47,435 nt of DNA from Pseudohaliea sp964438205 (GCA_964438205.1 CAYTJQ010000024.1:1-47435); one strand, 5' to 3'. Positions 28,547 through 37,754 are shown, numbered from the stretch's first letter. A program made the numbers and translations. The notes: a model not told the origin generated them from the letters alone.

Positions 28547-29196
28547 GGCTCGCGCTTGCCTCCTCCAGGCGCTATCCGGGCGCTGTCCGGTCCCGGCAGG
28601 CGCCGCACCGGGCCGAAGCTGCGCCGGTGCGCCGGCGTCGGCCCCAGCCGCGCCAGGGCTTCCAGGTGTTCCCGGGTAGGATACCCCTTGTGGCGGTCGA
28701 AGCCGTAGCCTGGGTAGCGCTCGGCGAGGACGGCGAGCTCGCCGTCGCGGGTGACCTTGGCCAGGATGGAAGCAGCGGCAATCTCGCCGTGCAGGCCGTC
28801 ACCCCCGACCACCGCCTCCGCGCGATAGGGCCAGCGCGGCAGCCGGTTGCCGTCCACGAGCACGTGCCCGGGCACGGTCGCGAGCGCCTCTACGGCCCGG
28901 CGCATCGCCAGCAGCGAGGCCTCGAGGATATTCATGCGGTCGATCTCCTCGACGCTGGCGCGTCCGAGGGCCCAGGCGAGAGCCTGCTCGCGGATGACGG
29001 CCGCGAGGATCTCGCGGCGGCCGGCGGAGAGGCGCTTCGAATCCGCCAGCCCGGCGATGGGGCGCGCCGGGTCGAGGATCACCGCGGCCGCCACGACATC
29101 GCCGGCCAGCGGACCGCGCCCCACCTCGTCCACCCCCGCTACCGGAACGCCGCGCTCCCGCAGCGCTGCCGGTTCGCCGGCGAGGAGATCAGGCAC
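28543..29196 (-). CDS. rnhB: Ribonuclease HII
   Basis: A 217-aa endonuclease that cuts RNA in RNA-DNA hybrids and starts removal of single ribonucleotides. VAGVDEVGRGPLAGDV carries the DEVG motif (Asp and Glu metal ligands). LADSKRLSAGRRE, NILEASLLAMRRAV and VDGNRLP follow, and GEIAAASILAKVTRD includes further ligands. It begins at GTG 29196, 17 bp after the fabZ stop, without an evident Shine-Dalgarno, so it may depend on translational coupling. In most gammaproteobacteria lpxA and lpxB lie between fabZ and rnhB; here they do not. Confidence 0.95.
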
Positions 29197-29213
29197 CGGC
29201 CCGGGCGGCGGCG

Positions 29214-29640
29214 TCAGGCCTTGCGGTCAGCGCAGAGGATCGTGGCGGAGGCGCAGAGCTCGCCGTCCACTTCCGCGCGCACGGCGAACTTCCAGATGCC
29301 GCGCCGATCGCCGAGCACGCTCGCGTGCAGGTAGACCCGGTCACCGGGGATGCAGGGACGCTTGAAGCGCAGGTCGTCGGCGCCAACGAAATAGTAGATG
29401 GAGCCATCCGCGGGCGTCTTGTCCTGGGACTTGAAGCCGAGGATGCCGGCGGCCTGGGCCATGGCCTCAAGGATGAGCACACCGGGGAAGACCGGCTTGC
29501 CCGGAAAGTGGCCCTGGAAGAACTCCTCGTTGATGCTGAGGTTCTTGTAGGCAACGATGAACTCGCCGGGTACCAGCTCGACGACGCGGTCCACGAGCAG
29601 GAAAGGATAGCGGTGCGGCAGGTGCTCGCGGATTCCGTCG
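29214..29640 (-). CDS. fabZ: 3-hydroxyacyl-[acyl-carrier-protein] dehydratase FabZ, missing its first residues
   Basis: The minus-strand frame ends at 29214 and runs into the N block at 29640. It shows LPHRYPFLLVDRVVEL, then SINEEFFQGHFPGKPVFPG with the catalytic His, and LILEAMAQAAGILGF with the catalytic Glu, followed by RFKRPCIPGDRVYL. Compared with the 151-aa E. coli enzyme only about ten N-terminal residues are missing. FabZ dehydrates 3-hydroxyacyl-ACP in fatty acid synthesis and competes with LpxA for the same substrate. The N run has been bridged in frame with skp, but the two are separate genes. Confidence 0.93.
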
Positions 29641-29740
29641 NNNNNNNNNNNNNNNNNNNNNNNNNNNNNNNNNNNNNNNNNNNNNNNNNNNNNNNNNNNN
29701 NNNNNNNNNNNNNNNNNNNNNNNNNNNNNNNNNNNNNNNN
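29641..29740. other. Assembly gap of 100 N
   Basis: Exactly one hundred N separate the end of skp from the start of fabZ. A round number usually marks a scaffold join of unknown true length. By synteny the missing DNA should hold the last few codons of skp, the whole of lpxD (about 1 kb) and the first codons of fabZ. Confidence 0.95.
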
Positions 29741-30257
29741 ACTGCGCGTTCATCTGGTTCAGCTTGTCAGTCACCTTGGCGGTGATGCTGTAACCCGGGT
29801 CGGCGTGGATCACCGACTCCCGCTGCAGCAGCAGGCCGATGCCCTCGGTCTGGATCAGGTCGCGGAGCACTTCCTGCACCATCGGCGACAGCTCCTGCAG
29901 CAGGGCCTGGCCGGTCTGCTGCTCCGCGGCCTGCAGCTTGCCGGCCACGTGCTCGAGGTCGGACTGCTTGGAAGCCAGCTTCTTGCGCGCCGCGAGCTGC
30001 TGCTCCTGGCTCATGACGGCCGCGTCCTTCTGGAAGTCCTGCACCAGTTCGTCGAGCTCCTTCTTGAGCTGGTCGAACTCCTTCTTGTCGGCCTTGTAGT
30101 CCTCCTGGCTCCGCACCTGTTCCAGCTCCTGCTGGGCACGGTCGGATTGCAGGATAGCCTGCTGCAGGTTGACGACGGCGATCTTGCCCTGGGCGGCGGC
30201 GAGGGCCGGCAGGGTCAGCGCTGCGAGCGCCAGGGTCAGTTTGGCGAGTCTGGTCAC
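29741..30257 (-). CDS. skp: Periplasmic chaperone Skp/OmpH, C-terminus cut by the gap
   Basis: At least 172 aa from GTG 30257 with GGGAGAG at 6 bp. A Sec signal (MTRLAKLTLALAALTLPALAAAQ) is followed by GKIAVVNLQQAILQSDRAQ, the start of the OmpH core, then a long charged coiled coil (about residues 45-120) forming the tentacles, and YSITAKVTDKLNQMNAQ at the end. Skp trimers hold unfolded outer-membrane proteins for BamA. Probably only a few residues are lost in the N block. It lies directly downstream of bamA, as in E. coli. Confidence 0.92.
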
Positions 30258-30273
30258 GATACTCTCCCGTTGG

Positions 30274-30315
30274 TCACTGTGTGTAGTTCACTGTGTGTAG
30301 TTTACTGTCAGTAGG
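30274..30315. repeat. 14-bp tandem repeat between bamA and skp
   Basis: Two identical units TCACTGTGTGTAGT (30274-30287 and 30288-30301) are followed by a diverged third (TTACTGTCAGTAGG) and perhaps a fourth, poorer copy ending near 30329. The array fills about half of the 85-bp spacer between the bamA stop and the skp start, upstream of the skp ribosome site, so copy-number change would alter only the intergenic mRNA. Confidence 0.8.
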
Positions 30316-30342
30316 TTGCTGTAGGTCATTTGCCGAGGGTGG

Positions 30343-32967
30343 TCAGAAGCCGCGGCCGAGGGTGAACTGGAACACTTCCTCGCGATCGATATCGGAGGCG
30401 TTCAGCGGCTTGGCGAGGCTGAAAGTCATGGGGCCGAAGCCGGAGATCCAGGTCACGCCGACCCCTGCGGAATAGCGGAGTTCATCCGGGTCGATATCGA
30501 AGCAGTTCAGCTGGTCGCCACCGCACTTGGTGTCGAAGACGTTGCCGATATCGAAGAAGAACGCCGAGCGCAGGCGGCTGCGGTCCTTGATGAAGGGCAG
30601 CGGGAACAGCAGTTCCGCGGAGCCCTCGATGAGTGCGTTGCCGCCGAAGGGCGGCGGACGCCGGAAATTCTGTACTTCCTGGAAGCTGAGCTTGTCCGTC
30701 GCCGGGTCGAGGACATAGCCGAACTGGTCGCCGTTGGGGCCGCCGACCTCCGTCGGGTTGCCATCGGCATCGACGCCCGTGGTCGGCTGGTTGACGTCGT
30801 AGATCACCGGCGGTGTGCTCCGCGGCCCGAGTGTGTTCACCTCGTATCCGCGCACGGAACCGAAGCCCCCGGCGAAGAAATGCTCGTAAAACGGCAGGTC
30901 CGTCGTGTCGCCATAGCCGTCGCCGTAGCCCAGCTCCGTGCGGAAGTGCAGCACCCACTCATTGTAGACGGGGAAGTAGATCTCCCCGCGGTAAGTGAGC
31001 TTGTAGAACTCGAGGTCCGACAGCGGCATGGACACTTCCAGGGCCACGGACTGGGACGCGCCCCGCGTGGCCAGCTGGCCGCGGTTGAGCGTGGACTGGG
31101 TCCAGCTGGTGGTGATGGTCCAGTTCAGGAACTCGTCGCCGTTCTCATCCAGGAAGCCGGGCTCGTCGGGAAAGGTCAGTGCACTCTCCGGCAACTCCGT
31201 GATCGGCCGGATCACCTCCGGCTCGAGAAAGGTGCCGTCGGCCTGGCGTGTGCTCTCGTAGAAATTGTCGATGCCCTCGATGAGCCGGGGGCTGGAGCGG
31301 ATTTCCTGCACGGCGAAGCGACCGGCGGTGATCTCCGTGTTCTCGACGCCGAAGCTGAAGCCGAGACGCTCCGTTTCCTTGATCGGGTAGCCGAAGTTGA
31401 GGCCGGCGCCGTAGGTGTCTGTCGTGTAGCTGGCGACGTTCACCTCGTTGAGGTCCGTCGACCGGTAGTAGACGTTGAAGCCGCGGCTCACGCCGTCCTC
31501 GGTGAAATAGGGGTTGGTGTAGCTGAAGTTGACCTGGTCCTGGAAGCGCGAGGAATTGACGCCGATGCCCACGCGCTTGCCGCTGCCCAGGAAGTTGTTC
31601 TGCTGCAGGTTCACGCCGAGGATCACGCCGGCATCCTGTGCGTAACCGAGGCTGGCGCCGATGCTGCCGGAGGACTGCTCCTCGACCTCGAACTCGACGT
31701 CGATGAGGTCGTCGTGCCCCGGCACCTCCGGGGTCTCCACCGTCGCGTTGCTGAAGAAGCCGAGGCGCTGCAGGCGGATGCGGGACTGCTCGATGGCGGC
31801 GGCGGAGGCCGGCGCGCTCTCCATCTGGCGCATCTCCCGGCGCAGCACGTCGTCGGCGGTGCGCATGTTGCCCTTGAAGCTGATACGGCGCACGTAGGTC
31901 CGCTTGCCCGGATCGATGAAGAACTTGATGCCGACGGTGTTGTCTTCCTCGTTGATCTCCGGAATACCGGTGACCTTGGCGAAGTTGTAGCCCTCGTTGC
32001 CGAGGCGGCGGGTGATGTAGTCCTCGGAGGCCGTGACCAGCTGCTGCGAGTAGGTCTGCCCCTCGGTGATCAGGATGAAGCGCTTAAGATCGCTTTCGTC
32101 GAGCACGAGGTCTCCGGACAGGCCCACCGAGTCAACGGAGAACTTCTCGCCCTCGGTGACGTTGGCGGTGATGAACACCTCTTCTTTGCTGGGCGATACG
32201 GAGACCTGGGTGGAATCGATGCTGAACTGCAGGTAGCCACGGTCCATGTAGTAGGAGGTCAGGGCCTCGAGGTCGCCCGTGAGCTTCTCCCGGGAGTACT
32301 TGTCGTCGTTGGTGAAGAAGGACAGCCAGCCGGTCTCCTTCAGCTCGAAGACATCCTGCAGCTCCTCGTCGCCGAACACGGTATTGCCGACGATGTTGAC
32401 GTGCTTGATGGCAGCGACGGTACCCTCGTCGACGTCGATGTTCACCGACACCCGGTTGCGCGGCTCCGGCAGCACCTCGGTCTCGATGTTGGCGTCGTAG
32501 CGGCCCTGCTGTACATACTGGCGCTGCAGTTCGAGCTGCATGCCCTCGAGGGTGGAGCGCTGGAAGACCTGGCCGACCGCAAGGCCGGCACTCTTCAGGC
32601 CGTCGAGGAGCGCCTCGGTCTCGATCGCCTTGTTCCCCTCGATGTTGATCTCGCTGATGCTCGGGCGCTCGGCGACGACGACCACGAGGACGTTGCCGTC
32701 ACGGCCGATGCGGATGTCGTCGAAGTTGCCGGTAGCGAAGAGGTTGCGCGCCGTGGCCCGGATGCTCCCCGTATCGGCGACGTCGCCGACACCGATCGGC
32801 ATGGCCGCGAAGACGCTGCCCGCGGAGATACGCTGCAGGCCCTCGACCCGGATGTCGGAGACCACGAAGCCCTGGGCCCAGGCCAGCGGGGCCAGGAACC
32901 ACAGGGCAAGGAGCCAGTTGCGGCAAGTCAGCTGTCGCGTTTTCAATGCGTTTCCAACAGTCAGCAC
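30343..32967 (-). CDS. bamA: Outer membrane protein assembly factor BamA
   Basis: An 874-aa Omp85 protein, longer than the 810-aa E. coli BamA. A signal peptide (LALWFLAPLAWAQG) is followed by five POTRA repeats (about 33-430), e.g. VVSDIRVEGLQRISAGSVF and EINIEGNKAIETEALLDGL, and a C-terminal 16-strand barrel with GSVRGYEVNTLGPR, the conserved loop-6 VRGY/F motif, ending in FQFTLGRGF. It inserts barrel proteins into the outer membrane. No ATG start exists; GTG 32967 gives the longest form, but TTG 32946 has GGAAA at better spacing and still leaves a complete signal peptide. Extra length lies in extracellular loops of the barrel. Confidence 0.95.
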   Translation of the reverse strand: MLTVGNALKTRQLTCRNWLLALWFLAPLAWAQGFVVSDIRVEGLQRISAGSVFAAMPIGVGDVADTGSIRATARNLFATGNFDDIRIGRDGNVLVVVVAERPSISEINIEGNKAIETEALLDGLKSAGLAVGQVFQRSTLEGMQLELQRQYVQQGRYDANIETEVLPEPRNRVSVNIDVDEGTVAAIKHVNIVGNTVFGDEELQDVFELKETGWLSFFTNDDKYSREKLTGDLEALTSYYMDRGYLQFSIDSTQVSVSPSKEEVFITANVTEGEKFSVDSVGLSGDLVLDESDLKRFILITEGQTYSQQLVTASEDYITRRLGNEGYNFAKVTGIPEINEEDNTVGIKFFIDPGKRTYVRRISFKGNMRTADDVLRREMRQMESAPASAAAIEQSRIRLQRLGFFSNATVETPEVPGHDDLIDVEFEVEEQSSGSIGASLGYAQDAGVILGVNLQQNNFLGSGKRVGIGVNSSRFQDQVNFSYTNPYFTEDGVSRGFNVYYRSTDLNEVNVASYTTDTYGAGLNFGYPIKETERLGFSFGVENTEITAGRFAVQEIRSSPRLIEGIDNFYESTRQADGTFLEPEVIRPITELPESALTFPDEPGFLDENGDEFLNWTITTSWTQSTLNRGQLATRGASQSVALEVSMPLSDLEFYKLTYRGEIYFPVYNEWVLHFRTELGYGDGYGDTTDLPFYEHFFAGGFGSVRGYEVNTLGPRSTPPVIYDVNQPTTGVDADGNPTEVGGPNGDQFGYVLDPATDKLSFQEVQNFRRPPPFGGNALIEGSAELLFPLPFIKDRSRLRSAFFFDIGNVFDTKCGGDQLNCFDIDPDELRYSAGVGVTWISGFGPMTFSLAKPLNASDIDREEVFQFTLGRGF

Positions 32968-33012
32968 AGCGCGCTCGCAGCACCGGCCGCCCGCGGCGCC
33001 GGCGCCCTCCCG

Positions 33013-34371
33013 CTAGAGGCGCGCAAAATCGTTATACAGTGCCAGCGCCATCAGGCTGATCACCAGGAAGAGGCCGACCTGGTAACCCACCGCCTGGATG
33101 CGCTCGGGCACCGGCCGCCCAGCCAGCAATTCTACCGTGTAATACAGCAGATGACCGCCATCCAGCACCGGAATCGGCAAAAGATTGAGCACGCCGAGGC
33201 TCACGCTGAGCAGGGCGAGAAAGCCGATGTAGGATTCGAGGCCGGACTTGGCTGAGGTGGACGCCACTTTAGCAATGGTGATCGGGCCGCTCAAGTTCTT
33301 CGGCGAGATCAGCCCCTGCAGCATCTTGCGCACGGACTCGAGGGTGAAGGCCACCAGTTCACCGGTGCGCTGCACCCCGGCGCCGAGGGCCGCGAGGGGC
33401 CCGCGCTCGAACTCGCGGCGCAGGTGGTCGGGCATGGGCGGAACCGCCACCGCCATGCCGATGCGGCCGATGGTCTCGCCGGCGTCCGAGGTCGCCGGCT
33501 CCGGGACGATGCGGGTCTCGAATTCGCTGCCGTCCTCCCGGCGCACGCGCAGGTCGATGGCCTGGCCCGGGCGCTCACGCACGTAGCCGACCCAGTCCTC
33601 CCAGAGCGCCATGGGCTGGCCGTCGGCGCTCAGCACCAGGTCGCCGACCGCGAGGCCGGCGCGCTCGGCTGCGCTGCCGGGCACGATCTCGTTTGCCCGC
33701 GGCTCAATGGGCGGGGTGTAGAGCTGGATACCGATGCCTCCGAGCAGGTCGGGCTCTTCCTCACCGGCGAGCCAGGCGTCGAGACGGGCGTTGGACTCAT
33801 AGCGGATGTCCGAGTCCGGGTAGCGGGCGGTGAAGCGGATCTCGCCCGTATCGCCGATGCGCTCGAGGAGACGGAAACTGAGCGCCTGCCAGGTCGGCGT
33901 CTCCCGCCCGTCCACGGCGACGATCTCCTGCCCGGCCTCGAGGCCCGCGAGATCGGCCACGGAGCCGGCCTCCACCTCGCCGATGACCGGCGCGTAGCCA
34001 CTCTCCCCGGCGAGAAAAAGGCCCCAGAAGGCGACGATGGCGAGGAGGAAGTTGGCAAGGGGCCCCGCCGCCACCACGGCAATGCGCTGTAGCACCGGCT
34101 TGCGGTTGAACGCGCGGTCGAGCTCGCTCTCCGGCACCTCGCCCTCGCGCTCGTCGAGCATCTTCACGTAGCCGCCGAGGGGGATCGCAGCAAGTGAGTA
34201 TTCCGTACCCTGGCTGTCGTGCCAGCGGGCCAGCGGCTTGCCGAAGCCGATGGAGAAGCGCAGCACCTTGACGCCACAGCGGCGGGCGACCCAGAAATGG
34301 CCGAACTCGTGCACGGCGACCAGGATCGCCAGCGTCGCCAGGGTGATGAGAATGGTTTGCAACAGGTCCAT
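33013..34371 (-). CDS. rseP: RIP metalloprotease RseP (site-2 protease)
   Basis: A 452-aa inner-membrane protease, matching the E. coli length of 450. The first membrane helix carries the zinc motif AVHEFGHFWVARR. Two PDZ domains lie at about 110-300 (VIGEVEAGSVADLAGLEAG and IVPGSAAERAGLAVGDLVL), and the C-terminal helices contain NLLPIPVLDGGHLLYY, with the third zinc ligand Asp. It cleaves the anti-sigma factor RseA and remnant signal peptides in the membrane. Its ATG shares a base with the dxr TGA, so the genes are translationally coupled, and bamA follows 45 bp later. Confidence 0.96.
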   Translation of the reverse strand: MDLLQTILITLATLAILVAVHEFGHFWVARRCGVKVLRFSIGFGKPLARWHDSQGTEYSLAAIPLGGYVKMLDEREGEVPESELDRAFNRKPVLQRIAVVAAGPLANFLLAIVAFWGLFLAGESGYAPVIGEVEAGSVADLAGLEAGQEIVAVDGRETPTWQALSFRLLERIGDTGEIRFTARYPDSDIRYESNARLDAWLAGEEEPDLLGGIGIQLYTPPIEPRANEIVPGSAAERAGLAVGDLVLSADGQPMALWEDWVGYVRERPGQAIDLRVRREDGSEFETRIVPEPATSDAGETIGRIGMAVAVPPMPDHLRREFERGPLAALGAGVQRTGELVAFTLESVRKMLQGLISPKNLSGPITIAKVASTSAKSGLESYIGFLALLSVSLGVLNLLPIPVLDGGHLLYYTVELLAGRPVPERIQAVGYQVGLFLVISLMALALYNDFARL

Positions 34372-35591
34372 CAGCGCTCCGATTGTGCCAGCGGAGCCCG
34401 GCCGCGGGCGCGCATGAGCTCGCCGGCCACCTGCCGGGCCTCGCTATCCGCAGCTTCGACAACAGCGAGGCTCGCGGGTTCAACCCGGCTTACGCGGGCC
34501 AGGGTCTCCTCGATGACCGCCGGGATCTCCATGAAACCGATGGCCCCGTCGAGGAACCCGGCCACCGCGATCTCGTTCGCGGCGTTGCAGGCCGCCATGG
34601 TCGTGCCGCCCGCGGCAATGGCCTCCCGGGCGATACGCAGGCAGGGAAAACGCCCCTCGTCCGGGGCCTCGAAGTCCAGCCGGGCCGTCTCGAAGAGGTC
34701 GAGGGGCGTGACGCCGGCAGCCAGGCGCTCGGGCCAGCCGAGACCATAGGCGATGGGCGTGCGCATATCGGGATTGCCGAGCTGCGCCAGTACCGAACCA
34801 TCGCGGTACTGCACCAGCGAATGGATCACGCTCTGCGGGTGCACCACGATCGTCACCTGCGCCGGCCCGACGCCGAACAGCCAGCAGGCCTCCGCGAGCT
34901 CCAGGCCCTTGTTCATGAGCGTGGCCGAGTCCACAGAGATCTTCCGCCCCATGGACCAGTTCGGGTGCGCGCAGGCCTGGTCCGGCGTGGCCGCGGCGAT
35001 GCGGCCGGCATCCCAGGTGCGGAACGGTCCGCCGGAGGCGGTGAGCAGGATGCGGTCGACGCCGGCGAGGCCCGGACGGGCGCCTTCGTCCACGGGCAGG
35101 CACTGGAAAATGGCATTGTGCTCACTGTCGATGGGCAGCAGCAGCGCCCCCGCGTCGCGCACCGCCGCCATGAACAGGGCGCCGGCCATGACCAGCGCCT
35201 CCTTGTTGGCCAGGAGGACCCGCTTGCCGGCGTTTGCCGCCGCCAGGGTCGCGGGCAGCCCCGCGGCGCCGACGATGGCCGCCATGACGGCGTCCACGGC
35301 CGGGTCTGCAGCCACCCGGTCGAGCCCGGCGCTGCCCGCGAGCACGCTGGTCGCGGAGCCCGCCGTGGCCAGCTCCCGCTGCAGCTCCTCCGCCGCGGCC
35401 TCGTCGGTCATCACCGCGTAGCGGGGCCTGTGCACGAGGCACTGGTCGCGGAGCGCGGCGACGGAGCGCTGCGCCGTGAGGGCGTGTACGGCAAAGCGGT
35501 CCGGGTGCCGGGCGATCACGTCCAGCGTGTTGACGCCGATGGACCCGGTGGAACCGAGGACCGTGACCTGTTGCCGGGTGGTCGGTGCCAT
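34371..35591 (-). CDS. dxr: 1-deoxy-D-xylulose 5-phosphate reductoisomerase
   Basis: A 406-aa enzyme, the second step of the non-mevalonate isoprenoid pathway. VTVLGSTGSIGVNTLDVI is the NADPH loop, LLANKEALVMAG and PIDSEHNAIFQ carry metal and substrate residues, and PNWSMGRKISVDSATLMNKG is the flexible active-site loop. The ATG at 35591 lies 2 bp after the cdsA stop. A longer open frame upstream is read through cdsA in another frame and is not used. It supplies isopentenyl diphosphate for UppS, two genes upstream. Confidence 0.96.
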   Translation of the reverse strand: MAPTTRQQVTVLGSTGSIGVNTLDVIARHPDRFAVHALTAQRSVAALRDQCLVHRPRYAVMTDEAAAEELQRELATAGSATSVLAGSAGLDRVAADPAVDAVMAAIVGAAGLPATLAAANAGKRVLLANKEALVMAGALFMAAVRDAGALLLPIDSEHNAIFQCLPVDEGARPGLAGVDRILLTASGGPFRTWDAGRIAAATPDQACAHPNWSMGRKISVDSATLMNKGLELAEACWLFGVGPAQVTIVVHPQSVIHSLVQYRDGSVLAQLGNPDMRTPIAYGLGWPERLAAGVTPLDLFETARLDFEAPDEGRFPCLRIAREAIAAGGTTMAACNAANEIAVAGFLDGAIGFMEIPAVIEETLARVSRVEPASLAVVEAADSEARQVAGELMRARGRAPLAQSER

Positions 35592-35593
35592 GG

Positions 35594-36430
35594 TCAGTAC
35601 CCCGCGAGCAGAAGACCAAGGGTGAAAGTGGGCGCCGCGCCGCAGAGGCTGTCGAGGCGGTCGAGGAGACCGCCGTGGCCCGGCAGCAGGGAACTGGCGT
35701 CTTTCACGCCGCTCTCCCGCTTGACCATGCTCACGGTGAGATCGCCGAGGACAGAGGTCAGTGCCGTAGCCAGCGCCACCGCCACGACCGCGGCGAGGCC
35801 GAGGTGATCGAGGCGCGTCGGCAGCGACGACCAGAGCAGCGCCGCGACGGCCACGCTGCAGGCGACACCGCCCCAGAACCCCTCCCAGGTCTTGGCGGGG
35901 CTGACGGCGGGCGCCAGGTAGTGGCGGCCGAAGCGCTTGCCGGTGAAATAGGCGCCGATATCCGAGGCGGCCACCAGCAGTACCAGCACCACCATCAGGG
36001 CGCCGCCCAGGGGCAGCGTGAGCAGGTAGACGGCCGCCACCCAGGCGGGCACGAGGACGAGCAGGCCCATGACCATGCGCACGGGCCGCGAGTTCCAGAT
36101 CATGGCACTGCCCGGGAAGGCGCGGACCCAGAGCAGCGCGAAGCACCACCAGAGGCAGGCGAAGCCCAGCACCGGCTGCACGTCCGCCCGCCGCGGCGTC
36201 TCTCCCAGCGGCAGCAGGAACCAGGCCCCGGCACAGCCGGCGAGGACCAGCAGCGCATAAAGCGCCTGCAGCGTCGCACCGCGCAGCCCGGCCAGGGGGG
36301 CCCACTCCCAGGCGCCGGCGGCCACTACCAGCGCAAAAACGGCAGCGAGAGCGGCCAGGGGCAGGAAAAAGATGCCGGCGAGAAACAGCCCCGCCATGGC
36401 AAGCGCCGTGATGACGCGCTGCCTAAGCAT
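35594..36430 (-). CDS. cdsA: Phosphatidate cytidylyltransferase
   Basis: A 278-aa polytopic membrane enzyme making CDP-diacylglycerol from phosphatidate and CTP. About eight hydrophobic segments are visible. The CDP-DAG synthase signature KDASSLLPGHGGLLDRLDS appears near residues 240-258, preceded by KTWEGFWGG. The start is ATG 36430, giving MLRQRVITALAMAGLF, and overlaps the uppS end by 8 bp. A longer frame to 36766 only reads over uppS. Length agrees with the family. Confidence 0.95.
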   Translation of the reverse strand: MLRQRVITALAMAGLFLAGIFFLPLAALAAVFALVVAAGAWEWAPLAGLRGATLQALYALLVLAGCAGAWFLLPLGETPRRADVQPVLGFACLWWCFALLWVRAFPGSAMIWNSRPVRMVMGLLVLVPAWVAAVYLLTLPLGGALMVVLVLLVAASDIGAYFTGKRFGRHYLAPAVSPAKTWEGFWGGVACSVAVAALLWSSLPTRLDHLGLAAVVAVALATALTSVLGDLTVSMVKRESGVKDASSLLPGHGGLLDRLDSLCGAAPTFTLGLLLAGY

Positions 36431-37187
36431 CCAGGTCGCCGCCGGCGACGAGCCCGTCGGGCTCGCGCCGGCCGAAGCGGCGCTCGCGCCGGGAATAGTC
36501 GGCCAGGGCGCGGGCAAACTCCAGCTCGCCGAAGTCCGGCCAGAGCGTGGGAGTGAAGTACAGCTCGCTGTAAGCGAAGTGCCAGAGCAGGAAGTTGCTG
36601 ATGCGGGCGTCGCCACCGGTGCGGATACACAGATCCGGCAGCGGCAGCTCAGCGAGGCTGAGCTCGGCGGCAAGGGTCGTCCTGTCGATCGAGGCAGGGT
36701 CCAGTTCGCCGCTGGCGGCGCGCTCGGCCAGGCGCCGGGCTGCCCGGGCGATGTCCCACTGGCCACCGTAGTCCACGGCGATCACCACCGTCGCCTCCCG
36801 GTTGTCCGCCGTGGCGCGCTCCGCGTGCTCCATGAGTCGCTGCAGGCGCGCGCTGAAGCGGGTCCGCTCCCCGATGAAACGCAGGCGCACACCGTCGTCG
36901 CGCAGCTGCTTGACCTCCGTGCGCAGGTAGCGCGACAGCAGTGCCAGCAGGGCGCGGACCTCGTGCCGGGGCCGGCCCCAGTTCTCGCTGCTGAAGGCGA
37001 ACAGGGTGAGGACCTCCACCCCGTGGTCCCGGCAGGCCTGCATGACGCTGCGCACGGCCTCGACACCGGCGCGGTGCCCGGCGGGGCCGGGCAGGCCGCG
37101 GCGCTTGGCCCAGCGGTTGTTGCCGTCCATGATGATGGCCACATGGCGCGGCACGACCGCCGGTGGTTTACCGCTCGGTGCGGTCAT
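36423..37187 (-). CDS. uppS: Undecaprenyl diphosphate synthase (ditrans,polycis)
   Basis: A 254-aa cis-prenyltransferase. HVAIIMDGNNRWAKRRG contains the catalytic Asp and the diphosphate-binding Gly-Asn-x-Arg. GHRAGVEAVR, FAFSSENWGRP and DLCIRTGGDARISNFLLW follow, ending with LYFTPTLWPDFG. It builds the C55 lipid carrier for peptidoglycan and O-antigen. ATG 37187 is 9 bp after the frr stop, and the gene is part of the frr-uppS-cdsA-dxr-rseP-bamA run. Confidence 0.96.
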   Translation of the reverse strand: MTAPSGKPPAVVPRHVAIIMDGNNRWAKRRGLPGPAGHRAGVEAVRSVMQACRDHGVEVLTLFAFSSENWGRPRHEVRALLALLSRYLRTEVKQLRDDGVRLRFIGERTRFSARLQRLMEHAERATADNREATVVIAVDYGGQWDIARAARRLAERAASGELDPASIDRTTLAAELSLAELPLPDLCIRTGGDARISNFLLWHFAYSELYFTPTLWPDFGELEFARALADYSRRERRFGRREPDGLVAGGDLDA

Positions 37188-37196
37188 CGCAAGCCG

Positions 37197-37754
37197 TCAA
37201 ATTTCCATCAGGTCGGCTTCCTTGTCCGAGAGCATCGAGTCTACCCGGGCAATGTAGCCATCCGTGAGTTTCTGCACCGCGTCCTGGCCGCGGCGCTCGT
37301 CGTCCTCGCTGATCTCCTTCTCCTTGACCAGGTCCTTGAGCATGCCCATGGCATCGCGGCGGGCGTTGCGGATGGACACGCGCGCCGACTCCGCCTCGCC
37401 CCGGGCCTGCTTGATGTAGCCCTTGCGGGTTTCCTCGGTCAGCGGCGGCATCGGGATGCGGATGACCTCGCCCGCCGTCGCCGGGTTCAGGCCGAGGTCG
37501 GACTTCATGATCGCGCGTTCCACCTCCGGGATCATGGACCTGTCCCAGACCGTGAGGCTCAGGGTGCGCGCGTCCTCGACATTGACGTTGGCCACCTGGT
37601 TCAGGGGCGTGTCGGCACCGTAGTAGGGCACCTTCAGGCCGTCGAGGATGCTCGGATGCGCCCGCCCGGTACGGATCTTGTTGAAGTGAATGCCGAGGGC
37701 ATCGAGGCTGTTTTTCATGCGCTGCTCGGCCTCGGTCTTGATATCGTCGATCAC
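37197..37754 (-). CDS. frr: Ribosome recycling factor
   Basis: 185 aa, as in E. coli. MIDDIKTEAEQRMKNSLDAL starts the helix bundle, then FNKIRTGRAHPSILDGLKV with the conserved Arg of the hinge, YYGADTPLNQVANV, and the C-terminal helix with DERRGQDAVQKLTD. It separates ribosomal subunits with EF-G after termination. It begins at GTG 37754 with GGGAG 7 bp upstream, and follows pyrH by 18 bp. Confidence 0.97.
   Translation of the reverse strand: MIDDIKTEAEQRMKNSLDALGIHFNKIRTGRAHPSILDGLKVPYYGADTPLNQVANVNVEDARTLSLTVWDRSMIPEVERAIMKSDLGLNPATAGEVIRIPMPPLTEETRKGYIKQARGEAESARVSIRNARRDAMGMLKDLVKEKEISEDDERRGQDAVQKLTDGYIARVDSMLSDKEADLMEI

Noticed and set aside
29214..30257. Apparent skp-fabZ fusion protein
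   Set aside because: The frame passes only because 100 N carry no stop codon. The two halves are different proteins that are normally separated by lpxD.
34371..36305. Extended dxr frame of 644 codons
   Set aside because: The extra N-terminal part overlaps cdsA in another frame and has no relation to DXR, whose motifs start at the ATG at 35591.
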